From Aromatoleum buckelii (GTDB lineage: Bacteria; Pseudomonadota; Gammaproteobacteria; Burkholderiales; Rhodocyclaceae): 64,000 nt of DNA. Where the stretch lies: positions 62,001-126,000 of the forward strand of contig NZ_WTVH02000009.1 in NCBI RefSeq assembly GCF_012910785.2. Direction: 5' to 3'. A model generated the notes under the pieces. It did not search any database. It was not told the origin of the DNA and saw nothing but the letters and a program-made list of their open reading frames with translations. Shown piece by piece: positions 18,703 through 27,574 of this stretch (within the stretch, counting starts at the first letter, position 1; every line of letters starts with the position of its first letter). The translations under genes were made by a program, and so were the position numbers.

Positions 18703-19817
18703 ACGGCGGCACCGCAACCGGTTTTGCGCCTGGCACCGCCGAGCCTGTCTCGCCGCGGGCATCAGTCCTGCAAGTTGCGAAAGCAGCGGGACTTTTTGGC
18801 GTGGCGCGACGCCTGACGCGCAAGCAGCTTCGCATTCTCTGCTATCACGGCGTCTGGCTCGGAGGACCGCCGCATTACGGCGACTGCCTGTTCATGAGTA
18901 TCGAGCGGTTTGTCTCGCGCATCGAACTTCTCCAGCGGCTCGGATATCCGGTCCTGCCGCTCGACGAGGCCGTTTCGCGTCTCGCGGACGGGACGCTCCC
19001 CGACTGCGCAGTCGCGATCACGATCGACGACGGCTGGTACAGCACGGCCGCCGCGATGCTCCCGGTACTGAAGCGGTACCGCATGCCGGCGACTGTCTAC
19101 GTGACGACATACTACGCACTGGCACGCCGGCCCGTGCTCAACGTGCTGCTCGGCTTCATGCTCGCTCGCTGCGAGCAGCTTCCGCCGCCGGAAGCGCTCC
19201 CCGAAGCGGCGCGAGCCCTGATGCCTGAAAATCGCTTTCCGGGCGAAGAGGACCGGCAGCGGATCGCCGCGGCGCTCTCCGATCATCTCGACCGGCTTCC
19301 CGCCCTCGACGCGCGATGGGGAGCGCTCGAACGCCTCGCGCAGGCATTCCGGTTCGACCTCGGCGCTGTGCTTGCCGACCGCCGCTTCGACCTCATGACG
19401 GAAGACGAGATTCGCGCGATGCGGCATGACGGCTTCGACGTGCAACTACACACCCATTCGCATCGCATGCACGATTTCGTGCCCGCCCGACTACGCGAAG
19501 AGATTGTGCGCAATCGTAAGGTGTTGGCCGTTACCCTCGGGGAAAATCCGGAAACGTTTACCCATTTTTGTTACCCCAGCGGTGTCTACCATGAAAAAGT
19601 GTTCGGGGTGCTGCGTGAGCAGGGAATACGGAGCGCGACGACGACCGAGTTCGGCCTCAATCCGCGCGGGTCCGAGCCGCTTGCGCTGCGCCGTATTCTC
19701 GATTGCGAATCTCACTCCGACTTGGAGCTGGAGGCAAGACTATGTGGATTCTGGAGTCTTCTGAGTCGAGCGAAGCACATGCTTACCGCTCTCGGCAGTC
19801 CGAGGCGCAGACCGTGA
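18699..19817 (+). CDS. Polysaccharide deacetylase family protein (NodB fold) B
   Basis: The 372-residue NodB-fold protein begins MNGGTATGFAPG. Motif 1 is AITIDDGWYS and motif 2 is LHTHSHRMHDF, which keeps the metal-binding histidines. A FCYPSGVY segment lies near the end. A long insertion between motifs 1 and 2 (about residues 155-250) sets it apart from deacetylase A. It is coupled by ATGA overlaps on both sides, so the tandem pair and the secreted protein after it are likely co-translated. Activity on the exopolysaccharide is inferred. Confidence 0.88.
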   Translation: MNGGTATGFAPGTAEPVSPRASVLQVAKAAGLFGVARRLTRKQLRILCYHGVWLGGPPHYGDCLFMSIERFVSRIELLQRLGYPVLPLDEAVSRLADGTLPDCAVAITIDDGWYSTAAAMLPVLKRYRMPATVYVTTYYALARRPVLNVLLGFMLARCEQLPPPEALPEAARALMPENRFPGEEDRQRIAAALSDHLDRLPALDARWGALERLAQAFRFDLGAVLADRRFDLMTEDEIRAMRHDGFDVQLHTHSHRMHDFVPARLREEIVRNRKVLAVTLGENPETFTHFCYPSGVYHEKVFGVLREQGIRSATTTEFGLNPRGSEPLALRRILDCESHSDLELEARLCGFWSLLSRAKHMLTALGSPRRRP

Positions 19818-21277
19818 GCGTATTTCGGTTTTTGACGATTGCGTTGGTGCTGTATGCCGGTGCGCTCGCCGCGGAACCGATTCCCCTATCGGGGGACGCG
19901 GGGGGCGCTACTTGCCATTATTACATGTTGGCTGGGAAGCTTGCGTGGAAGCGTCAACTCGGCGATTGGGCGGATGTGTCAGGCGAGCCCTATGGCGAAA
20001 AGGCTTACGCTGCAGAGGAATTGCGCGGGACGAGAGAGGGTACTCCGGTGTCCTTCGATGTTTCAGCACTCGCGCGCGAGTGGCTTACGGCGGCGCATCC
20101 GAACACCGGAGTCTTTCTGCGCGGGACCAGCGGCGGCGGAAGCATTGCCTTCCATAGTCGCGAGAGTGTTGATCTTGAAAGTCGGCCGTTTCTTGATCTT
20201 GTATGGGCTGACGGCAGCCGAGAACGGCTCGCTCCTGTTTCCGACACCTTTCTCGACTGTACAACCAATCGTAGCTCCGGTGCCGGCCGGTTGTTGCGGG
20301 TGGGGCGAGACCAAACGACGCTCGTCGTATTCGACTTGCCGCAGCAGCGCGGACGGAAACTGGCGGCGGCACACTTAGGGCTGCATGTGGCTAAACAGTA
20401 TGCCCACGCGTTAACTGTCGGTGTGTTTCGGCCCGTTCCGGTGTGGGCGGCAACAAAGGTGGTTGTGGAGGATGGCCTTGCCGCCAGATTTCCGGGCGAT
20501 CGCAACATTGCTACGCACCCTGACGTGATCCTCGCATTGACCTTTGAAACGCCCGATTGGCAACGCGAATGGAAGCGCCTTTCGCCCAGTAGAACTCACG
20601 AAATGGTCGGCGACGACGAGAATAACGATTTTAAGCCGCTAGATGGCGCTGCACTGAAGGCAACCCTTAAGAAAGGCAAGAACAATGCCTTGAATCTAAG
20701 CTACCCTTTCGCTCGCGCGGGAAAAGAGCCGGAAGAGATCTACTTCCGCTATTACTTGAGATTCGGCGAAGACTGGAGCCCTGACGTCGAGGGGGGGAAA
20801 CTGCCCGGCATCGCCGGTACTTACGGTAAAGGTGGATGGGGCATGCGTCGCTCCGACGGCAAGAATGGTTGGTCGGCGCGCGGAGCGTTCTGGCGTACTG
20901 CTACGGTACCCGATGGGGGTACGGTGACTCCCGTCGGCTCGTACGTTTACCATGCAGATGTTGGGGATGCAGGCACCCACTGGGGCTGGAATCGGGGGCC
21001 GACCGGACTCATGCGCAACAACAGGTGGTATGCGATCGAACAGTACGTGAAACTCAACACCCCCGGCGAGCGCAATGGTGTCTTTCGCGCGTGGGTCGAC
21101 GGCCAACTCGCCTACGAGCGCGACGGGCTGCGCTTCCGGGATCTGGATAGCATCAAGATCGAGAGCATCTGGCTCAATGTCTATCACGGCGGCCGCGCGA
21201 AGTCGCCGCGCGACATGAGTCTCTATATCGACAACCTCGTCATTGCAAAGCGCTACATCGGGCCGCGAGTGCCCTGA
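19814..21277 (+). CDS. Secreted DNRLRE-like plus polysaccharide-lyase-like protein
   Basis: A GTG overlapping the previous stop gives 487 residues with a signal peptide (FRFLTIALVLYAGALAAEP). Residues about 25-230 contain a duplicated pattern like DNRLRE/CBM-type surface domains (FDVSALAREWL, GVFLRGTSGGG, SDTFLDCTTNRSSG). The C-terminal half, with GGKLPGIAGTYG, GWSARGAFW, QYVKLNTPGERNGVFRAWVDG and IWLNVYHGG, resembles alginate-lyase-type (PL14/20) jelly rolls. Base composition drops compared with upstream genes, suggesting separate acquisition. It may trim or bind the secreted polymer. The lyase call is from motif memory, so moderate confidence. Confidence 0.65.
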   Translation: MSVFRFLTIALVLYAGALAAEPIPLSGDAGGATCHYYMLAGKLAWKRQLGDWADVSGEPYGEKAYAAEELRGTREGTPVSFDVSALAREWLTAAHPNTGVFLRGTSGGGSIAFHSRESVDLESRPFLDLVWADGSRERLAPVSDTFLDCTTNRSSGAGRLLRVGRDQTTLVVFDLPQQRGRKLAAAHLGLHVAKQYAHALTVGVFRPVPVWAATKVVVEDGLAARFPGDRNIATHPDVILALTFETPDWQREWKRLSPSRTHEMVGDDENNDFKPLDGAALKATLKKGKNNALNLSYPFARAGKEPEEIYFRYYLRFGEDWSPDVEGGKLPGIAGTYGKGGWGMRRSDGKNGWSARGAFWRTATVPDGGTVTPVGSYVYHADVGDAGTHWGWNRGPTGLMRNNRWYAIEQYVKLNTPGERNGVFRAWVDGQLAYERDGLRFRDLDSIKIESIWLNVYHGGRAKSPRDMSLYIDNLVIAKRYIGPRVP

Positions 21278-21347
21278 TTCAGGCGTGTGCAAACGGGGCA
21301 GGCGCGCCGGATGAGTCGCCAGGCACATCGAGGCAACGTCGGGGAAG

Positions 21348-21371
21348 GGCCCGGCCTCGCGGGGCCGGGCC
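21348..21371. terminator. GC-rich hairpin between convergent genes
   Basis: A perfect 9-bp stem (GGCCCGGCC paired with GGCCGGGCC) encloses a 6-nt loop. It lies between the ends of the + strand lyase-like gene and the - strand propeller gene. There is no U-run on either strand, so intrinsic termination is uncertain. Confidence 0.45.
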
Positions 21372-21399
21372 GCACTCTCGAAAGCGTCCCTTTAACCCG

Positions 21400-22821
21400 C
21401 TACGGAGTGATCGGTTTATAGATCCACACGTTGCCGAGGGTCGAGTTTTCAACGCCGACGAATACGTCGAATCCTTCGACGAACTTCCACTTGCCGAGTA
21501 TGCCAGTGCCCACGGTCTTGGGGGGCACGCTCCCACTGGGAGCGGGCTGTCGGGTGACCTTCCAGCCCGTGGTCGAGAGCGGCTCCGGCGGGTCCACTAC
21601 CCATATGTTTCCGGCTCCGCACCAGATCGCGAAATTCCCGTGTGCCCAGTTGTAATCCATCCCGCAATTATTGAGGTTGATTCCTGCCGCGTTGAGGCTG
21701 TTAACAAAGGTCGCTACCGAGCCGGACACGGAAACGCGTTTCTCGCGATTCGACGCGCTCGCGGTATTCAAGTCCCAGAAGAAGAATGGGCTGGTGTTCG
21801 ATCCGGTCCGCAGTACGATGTTGGACACCGGATCATGCGCGCAAGTCGTTTTCCCAGTAGGACTGGACCAGTAAGTCCCGACCTTCTCGACCTCGTCCAG
21901 CCAAGGCGCGTCGATATCGGTGAATTGGTAGCGGTATAGATGTAATGCGGTACTGCCACCGGAGCGAGCACCGACGTAAACCACGTCGTAATAGGGTGAC
22001 TCGTAACTGTACGCGGTACAGCCGTTCACATGGGAACTGGGCAGCGTCTGTCCGGCGAGATACCAGGGAAGGTCACGGTTCTCCCACATGTTCCCGCCAA
22101 CCACCTCAGGGTAGGGTGCGACGCGCTTGACGTGCGAGCCGGTCGTTCCGCCGACCTTCATCGGGTGCGACAACGCGGGATTGAACAAGTAGGGGCCGGT
22201 CCTTCTGCGTAGCGTCGGATCTCTTTCGGAGGGCCGGACGTAGGCGCTCCCTGTGTTGAAGATCGCACCCCCGAAATTGAGATAGCGGTCGAAGACCGGC
22301 AGGAACTCCGCGTTGTCATAAGTGTGCGCGGACGCCGGTGCCGCGTCGGCGCCGTCGATCGCCATATAGGCACTCGAGCCGATATATTTGATCTGGCTGG
22401 GTAGGGCCGCACGTTCCCACTTCAACGTCCGGGAGCGCCACCGATAGACGTCGTTCCCCGAATAGTTCGCGTGCCCGCCGCCGTACAGGATCAGGTCGCC
22501 CCGGTTGGTGTCCCATGCGAAGCTGCTCCATGCGGCGAGGATCTTGTAGGGCGTCGGGTTGCTCCACCCATACAGTGGGCGCAGGCTCGCGGGTGTCCAT
22601 ACATCCGAGAAGTTGTTCGCGTTAACGCGCCTCCATGAACCTTCGGGCATTGCCAGGACGATGTCCTGCAACGGCCCGATGGCATACGGCGTTTGAGCGA
22701 AAGCGGCGTCCGGCGCACCGACGTATGCGAGGGCCGTCAGCAGGACCGGCATGCGGGATCGCAACGACCGGGTCAGGGTGCAGGACAGCGGGGCGGGGAT
22801 GCCGGAAAGCGGTATTTTCAT
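21400..22821 (-). CDS. Secreted beta-propeller-like (kelch/galactose-oxidase-like) protein 1
   Basis: The 473-residue protein starts MKIPLSG, nine nt after GGAGG, and has an Ala-rich secretion signal ending about AAFAQ. The rest is rich in repeating blades with Gly-aromatic turns (LYGGGHANYSGNDVYRW, LNFGGAIFNTG, VYVGARSGG, GKWKFVEGFDVFVGV). These resemble kelch or galactose-oxidase-like propellers. No catalytic Cys-Tyr pair can be assigned. It is transcribed against the cluster direction and divergently from another propeller-like gene. An extracellular sugar-binding or sugar-oxidising role is inferred only. Confidence 0.6.
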   Translation of the reverse strand: MKIPLSGIPAPLSCTLTRSLRSRMPVLLTALAYVGAPDAAFAQTPYAIGPLQDIVLAMPEGSWRRVNANNFSDVWTPASLRPLYGWSNPTPYKILAAWSSFAWDTNRGDLILYGGGHANYSGNDVYRWRSRTLKWERAALPSQIKYIGSSAYMAIDGADAAPASAHTYDNAEFLPVFDRYLNFGGAIFNTGSAYVRPSERDPTLRRRTGPYLFNPALSHPMKVGGTTGSHVKRVAPYPEVVGGNMWENRDLPWYLAGQTLPSSHVNGCTAYSYESPYYDVVYVGARSGGSTALHLYRYQFTDIDAPWLDEVEKVGTYWSSPTGKTTCAHDPVSNIVLRTGSNTSPFFFWDLNTASASNREKRVSVSGSVATFVNSLNAAGINLNNCGMDYNWAHGNFAIWCGAGNIWVVDPPEPLSTTGWKVTRQPAPSGSVPPKTVGTGILGKWKFVEGFDVFVGVENSTLGNVWIYKPITP

Positions 22822-23097
22822 TGGGGCCAGCCTCCAGTAGTGTGCGGGATGCAAGTGCCCTCCCTGTGGCCCCGAATCCGTCGCCGTGAAACCTCGGGTA
22901 TCCGTCACTGCAGTGCATTCTGCCGTCCTCGATGAAGTCGAGCGGCTGGTGTCGCGAACATTAGCGTGACACGCGTTTTCATTGTAATTAGTCGTTTCGG
23001 TTCGGCAAGGTACATTTCTTCTGCATTAAATTCTCTTACACGCATTTCCGACCTCGGAGTAATGACGATCGCCGGATGAATTGGGGTGAGGGTTGCC
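22822..23097. promoter_or_regulatory. Divergent intergenic region between two secreted-protein genes
   Basis: This 276-bp spacer separates two divergently transcribed propeller-like genes and must hold promoters for both. An AT-rich block (about 22976-23040) stands out in this GC-rich window and is the likely promoter region. No convincing -35/-10 pair or operator could be fixed by eye. Confidence 0.4.
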
Positions 23098-24324
23098 ATG
23101 TCGCACACGCGGTCGAGTATCAGCATCACGGGCTGGCAGAGCGTCATCGCTTTGTTCGCCGTGTTTTGCACTCCGCTCAGTGCCGCTGGAGGTGCCCTCG
23201 ATCCGTCGGAGACGCTCTCCGCGTTGCGGGAGAACCATGCGATCGTGCTCGGGCGCGCCCGCGTGACTGGCCACTTGAACGAAACGGCGCGCAGCCATAA
23301 GCTCAACGTCACCGGGCCTCGCAGCCGGGATTTTTCGATCAAGATGGTCTGGGCGCCCGAGCGCAAGACCGCGTTGTTCGCCGGCGCCAACCATGGCGTA
23401 CCCCATCGCCTGAACGACGTGTGGGAATTCGACCTTGCGCAGATGGAATGGCGGCTCCTGTACGAGCCGGACAACTCTCGCAGCTATCTCGGACTCGGCA
23501 GTGACGCGAGTGACGTTGTGTTTCGTGACGGCATCCTGGTCACGAAACGCGGCGGCCCGGCGGTGGTAGGGCACACGTGGTCAGGCCTGACGTACGATCC
23601 CGAGCGCAAGCGGATGTTGTTCATGAGCACCTGGGTCACGAAACAGGATGACGTCGTCAAAATGCTCGGTGGCGATCCGGGAGCACGTTTCCGCGGCCCG
23701 CCGCTCTGGGCCTTCGATCCGCACGCTCGCAAGTGGGATTTTGTGGAAACGGCGCGCCCGTGGCCGAAGGCGCCTTTCGGGGCAATGCTCGAATACGTTC
23801 CCGAACTGCACGGCGCGATCTGGCACATGAACAACTGGGAGATGCGCGCGACGTGGCTGTATCGAAGCGAGCCGGGCGCTTGGACCAACCTGAACGCGAA
23901 CTCGGGGGGGAAGGACATCGCGTCCCAGGCGCCGGGGCGGGAGCTGGTCGGCTACTACGACCCGGTTCGAAAGATTGTGGTGGCACAGTGGAAACGGAAC
24001 ACCTTTCACTTCGATCCGAAGACGCGCACGTGGTCACGCGTCCTTTCGGCTACGGGGTCCGAGGCTCCAAGAGGGCACGATGCCCGGACCGCGTTCTACC
24101 ACGACGCGGCGAGCGGTCACGGGCTGCTGGTAGACCTCGCGGAGAAAAAGGTCTGGGCTTACGACCCCGACGCGACGAAATGGACGGCGCTGAAACCCGA
24201 GGGCGATCCGATGCCGTCGGGAAAGCGCATGCTGGCGTATGCCGACGCCGCACGCAACGTACTGGTGGTGATTGACGACACCACGATATGGGCGTATCGC
24301 TATTGCATGTCGCGTTCGGAGTGA
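23098..24324 (+). CDS. Secreted kelch-like beta-propeller protein 2
   Basis: The 408-residue protein begins MSHTRSSIS after a GGGGTGAGGG purine stretch and has a signal peptide ending near PLSAAGG. At least four kelch-like blades recur, each with a W-x-F/Y-D core: NDVWEFDLAQMEWRLL, PLWAFDPHARKWDFV, TFHFDPKTRTWSRV and VWAYDPDATKWTAL. This repeat geometry is typical of propellers that bind glycans or proteins. It is divergent from propeller-like protein 1, and the pair may act together outside the cell. Function unknown. Confidence 0.65.
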   Translation: MSHTRSSISITGWQSVIALFAVFCTPLSAAGGALDPSETLSALRENHAIVLGRARVTGHLNETARSHKLNVTGPRSRDFSIKMVWAPERKTALFAGANHGVPHRLNDVWEFDLAQMEWRLLYEPDNSRSYLGLGSDASDVVFRDGILVTKRGGPAVVGHTWSGLTYDPERKRMLFMSTWVTKQDDVVKMLGGDPGARFRGPPLWAFDPHARKWDFVETARPWPKAPFGAMLEYVPELHGAIWHMNNWEMRATWLYRSEPGAWTNLNANSGGKDIASQAPGRELVGYYDPVRKIVVAQWKRNTFHFDPKTRTWSRVLSATGSEAPRGHDARTAFYHDAASGHGLLVDLAEKKVWAYDPDATKWTALKPEGDPMPSGKRMLAYADAARNVLVVIDDTTIWAYRYCMSRSE

Positions 24325-24496
24325 GCGTGGCTGCCTTGCATAGACAGGCAACTCGCGCCGGCCCTGCCGGTCGTTGCCAGGAAACCCCCACTCCACCGGC
24401 ATCGGCCAGTGGAAGGGGTGGGCGAGGGCCGCCGTCTCTCGGTGACCTGGCGGGTGGCGGGGCTGGGGGGCTGCAGGCAATTGGAGGATCGGAAGC

Positions 24497-25594
24497 ATGA
24501 CTGAGGCAGTGCGCAGGACGGGAGGATTGACCAATTACATCGCTACGGCCGCCGAAGTCGGTGGGCAACTCGCGGCCAACCGCTATCTTGTCCTGCTGCG
24601 GATGCTGTGCGCAAAAGCGCTCTATGGCTTGTCCGCCGCCGAGTACGGTCTGTACGGCCTGCATCGCAGGCCTTTCTCCCGGGTTTCCGCCTACCGCACC
24701 AAGAAGCAGACCACCGCCTGGTTCAATCGTATCAATCCCGGCGACCGAAAACCGCTGGTCGAAGACAAACTCGCATTCCATCGAAAGTGCCAGTCGGCGA
24801 ACTTGCCGGTGCCCCCGCTGCTCGCTGTCCTGTCATCGCGCTCGCCGCACGACGCTGACGGCTTTCCGTTGCTGACCTGTTTCTCCGACGTTCAGCGACA
24901 TTTCGCAGGCGACGACAGCCTCCGCCTGATCCTCAAGCCCCGCAGCGACGCGATGGGGACGGGTGTGCGCTTCGTGGAGCTTCGCTCGGGCGAGCCTTTC
25001 GATATTGAAGGCCGGCCGATCGACGCAGTCCCTTTCGCCGACTCGTTGCACTTCGACATGCGGCGCGACGACTACCTCGTCCAGTCCTTCGTCCGCCCGC
25101 ATCCAGACGTCGCGCGGCTCGGCTCGGGCAAGGCGCTCGGAACGCTGCGGATCGTCACGTTTCTCAAGGGAAGCGAGTTCTGGGTGCTGTATGCGCTGAT
25201 GCGCATTCCCTCGCTCGGCAATGTGCACGACAACTTTTCCGCGGGTGCGAGCGGCAATCTGATCGCCAACGTCGATGTCGAAACCGGCCGGCTCGGCCCG
25301 GCATGGGGGCGGCGGAATGGCGGGTTCCCGCGGCTCCTGGAGTCGTTCGACTGCAATCCCGACACCGGTTTGCCGGTGCGCGGCGAAGCGCTGCCGCAGT
25401 GGGGCGAGATCCGCGATGCGGTGCGCCGCGCCGCGCACGCGTTCCGGGAGCTGCCGTTCCTCGGGTGGGATTTCGCGCTTTCCGACGACGGCATCGTCAT
25501 CATCGAGGCGAATTCGAACCCCGATATCGTTGGCGCTCAGGTGTCCACCGGGAAGGGCGCGCGCGAATTGCTGAGGCCGTTGTGCAGCGGCTGA
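24497..25594 (+). CDS. Sugar-transfer-associated ATP-grasp protein 1
   Basis: The 365-residue ATP-grasp enzyme is of the ATPgrasp_ST type. It has EDKLAFHRKCQSANLPVPP, the ATP-binding lysine segment LILKPRSDAMGTG, LGTLRIVTFL, and the Mg-binding carboxylates in FLGWDFALSDDG followed by VIIEANSNPD. Such proteins ligate a carboxylate to an amine using ATP and are common in surface-polysaccharide loci; their substrates are unknown. A 172-bp gap separates it from the propeller gene. It overlaps the GNAT gene by 13 nt and opens the peptide-chemistry cassette of the window. Confidence 0.85.
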   Translation: MTEAVRRTGGLTNYIATAAEVGGQLAANRYLVLLRMLCAKALYGLSAAEYGLYGLHRRPFSRVSAYRTKKQTTAWFNRINPGDRKPLVEDKLAFHRKCQSANLPVPPLLAVLSSRSPHDADGFPLLTCFSDVQRHFAGDDSLRLILKPRSDAMGTGVRFVELRSGEPFDIEGRPIDAVPFADSLHFDMRRDDYLVQSFVRPHPDVARLGSGKALGTLRIVTFLKGSEFWVLYALMRIPSLGNVHDNFSAGASGNLIANVDVETGRLGPAWGRRNGGFPRLLESFDCNPDTGLPVRGEALPQWGEIRDAVRRAAHAFRELPFLGWDFALSDDGIVIIEANSNPDIVGAQVSTGKGARELLRPLCSG

Positions 25595-26241
25595 TCAAGA
25601 ACACGGCGCGGCGCGCGCGGCGCAAGCTGGCCAATCTCCCGGCCTTGCGCTGGGCGTGGAGCGACCGCTATCTATTGTTGCTTGCAATCGAGGCCGAACG
25701 GGCACCCCAGGCAGATCCCGGCGACGAATTCGACTGCAACAACCTCGAACATTTGCGCTATTTCCGCCAAACGGAACGCTGGCTATCGCCGGAAGCATTC
25801 ATCGCCGAGGCGCGCGAGCGCATCGGCGCAGGCCTGCGGCTCTACACCGCAGTCGGCGACGGCGTGCTCCTTCACTACGGCTGGTTGGTCCCGATGCAGG
25901 AGCGGGCCCAGTTCCCGTACGTCGCCCAGAGCTACGACTTTCCGGACGGAACGGCGGTGTTGTTCAACGCCTACACGCATCCTTCGGCGCGGGGCTCGGG
26001 CCTCCACGAGCGCTCGATGCGTCGGCGGGTCTCTGATGCCGCGCGCCTGCCCGGCATTCGCCATATCTATACCGCGATCGAGTCCCATAACGCGCCGTCT
26101 CGGGCGGTCGCTGCCCGGACGGGTTTTCGTTGTGCGGAAGTCCTGTACGAAATAAGCCGCGTCGGCGCGGTCCGGCGCGGCACGATGACGCCCGAAGAAT
26201 ATTTCAATACGGTGGAACCACGTGGCAGAAGCTTCCTTTGA
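25582..26241 (+). CDS. GNAT-family N-acyltransferase
   Basis: A GTG start with GAGG 5 nt upstream gives 219 residues, overlapping the ATP-grasp gene by 13 nt. The chain has a GNAT core: LLHYGWLVPMQ, FNAYTHPSARGSGLHERSM (the acyl-CoA pyrophosphate loop R/Q-x-x-G-x-G/A form) and IYTAIESHNAPSRAVAARTGFR. It would move an acyl group, or with FemAB-like action an amino acid, onto an amine. The 3' end overlaps the next gene by 20 nt. Substrate unknown; its setting among ATP-grasps suggests modification of a peptide or amino sugar. Confidence 0.8.
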   Translation: MQRLIKNTARRARRKLANLPALRWAWSDRYLLLLAIEAERAPQADPGDEFDCNNLEHLRYFRQTERWLSPEAFIAEARERIGAGLRLYTAVGDGVLLHYGWLVPMQERAQFPYVAQSYDFPDGTAVLFNAYTHPSARGSGLHERSMRRRVSDAARLPGIRHIYTAIESHNAPSRAVAARTGFRCAEVLYEISRVGAVRRGTMTPEEYFNTVEPRGRSFL

Positions 26242-27499
26242 AATGACGCCCGCGCAACGTGCGCGCCTGCCTGTCCTCGTCCCGGACGTCCACGCGATCG
26301 GCATGATCGGCGTGGTCCGCTCGCTGGGAAAGGCCGGCTACCCCGTGCATGCCTGCGCGAGCCGGGCGGACGCCTTGGGGCTGTCGTCCAATTTCGCGTC
26401 GAAGTCGACACGTTGCCCAGCCTATGACGACCCCCAATTCCTCATCTGGCTCGACAACTACGCTCGGGACCACGACATCCGGGCGATCGTGCCGAGCGAA
26501 GCCTTCCTTCTGGCAATCCGCCCCGTGTTCGACCGCTACGCGCCGTTGCTGCCGGTTCGCCCCGATGAAGACTTCGTCTATGAGGCGTTCAGCAAGCCGG
26601 CGGTCCTGCTGCGCCTGCTCGAATCTCCGGATTCCGCCGCGCATCTTCCTCCCACGCTGTTCGTTCAGGATGGCGACCCGCTTCCGACCGAGGCGCTCGG
26701 CCTCCCGATTTTCGTCAAGGGCGACGGGACGGACGCCCGTCTCGGCAATGACAACATCGTGGCCCGAGCCGATTCGGCAAACGAAGCGCTCGAGCGCATC
26801 GTCAGGCTGCGCGAGCGCTACCGCCGGGTGCTGGTGCAGGGCTTTGTGCCGGGTCAGGGCACCGGCGCGTATTTCCTCGTGCATCAGGGCGAGATCCGGC
26901 AGGAGTTCATGAACCGCTGCTTGCACGAAGTCCCGCACACCGGCGGCTTCTGCTCCCTGCGCGACAGCTGGTGGCACGACGCGATGATCGAGGACGCGCG
27001 CCGCAAGATCCGCCATCTCGGCTGGGAAGGCATCGCGATGCTCGAATATCGCTGGGACCCGGACAGCGACCGCTTCTGGTTCATCGAGCTCAACGCGCGC
27101 TTCTGGGGCGCGCTGCACGTCGCGCTCTACGCCGGCGTCGACTTTCCGACGCAACTGCTCGACACGTTCCACCGGGCGACGGTGCGGCGGGTAAAGGAAT
27201 TTCCGCTGGGGATGCAGGTGCGCTATACGGTGCCGTTCGAGGTCGGGTACGTCATGTCGCGGTGGCGCGACCGCCGGCTGCCGCTCGCGCAGCGGCTGCG
27301 CAGCGTCGCAGGATGGTTCGCGCGTTTTCTCCACCCAGGCATCCGGTCGGACCTGCTGTACCCCGGCGACCGGAAGCTTTATCTGTTGCAGTGGCGGGCG
27401 TTTCTCCGAGGCGGAATTGCGTCCTTTCTGCACAGGGCGCGGAGCAGAGGCCTCCGGGATGCCCGAACTTCCGAAAAGCAAAGCGCAACGATTACCTGA
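26222..27499 (+). CDS. ATP-grasp protein, carbamoyl-phosphate-synthase-like
   Basis: This 425-residue protein begins with GTG inside the GNAT gene. It has an N-terminal pre-ATP-grasp domain (PDVHAIGMIGVVRSLGKAGYPVHACAS, AIVPSEAFLLAI). The ATP-grasp core follows, with FVKGDGTDARLGNDN, VLVQGFVPGQGTGAYFLV and the metal-binding FWFIELNARFWGALH. It is of the CarB/D-Ala ligase-like type and different from the ATPgrasp_ST members nearby. It probably forms an amide between an amino acid and a carboxyl group on an unknown acceptor. A 75-bp gap follows before the next ATP-grasp gene. Confidence 0.85.
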   Translation: MAEASFEMTPAQRARLPVLVPDVHAIGMIGVVRSLGKAGYPVHACASRADALGLSSNFASKSTRCPAYDDPQFLIWLDNYARDHDIRAIVPSEAFLLAIRPVFDRYAPLLPVRPDEDFVYEAFSKPAVLLRLLESPDSAAHLPPTLFVQDGDPLPTEALGLPIFVKGDGTDARLGNDNIVARADSANEALERIVRLRERYRRVLVQGFVPGQGTGAYFLVHQGEIRQEFMNRCLHEVPHTGGFCSLRDSWWHDAMIEDARRKIRHLGWEGIAMLEYRWDPDSDRFWFIELNARFWGALHVALYAGVDFPTQLLDTFHRATVRRVKEFPLGMQVRYTVPFEVGYVMSRWRDRRLPLAQRLRSVAGWFARFLHPGIRSDLLYPGDRKLYLLQWRAFLRGGIASFLHRARSRGLRDARTSEKQSATIT

Positions 27500-27574
27500 C
27501 GGGTTGCGGGCGCCGTGGGAATTGCGCGGCAAACCATTTTTTCGATCCAAAGTCTTCAAGTGGGGAGAGGCCGG

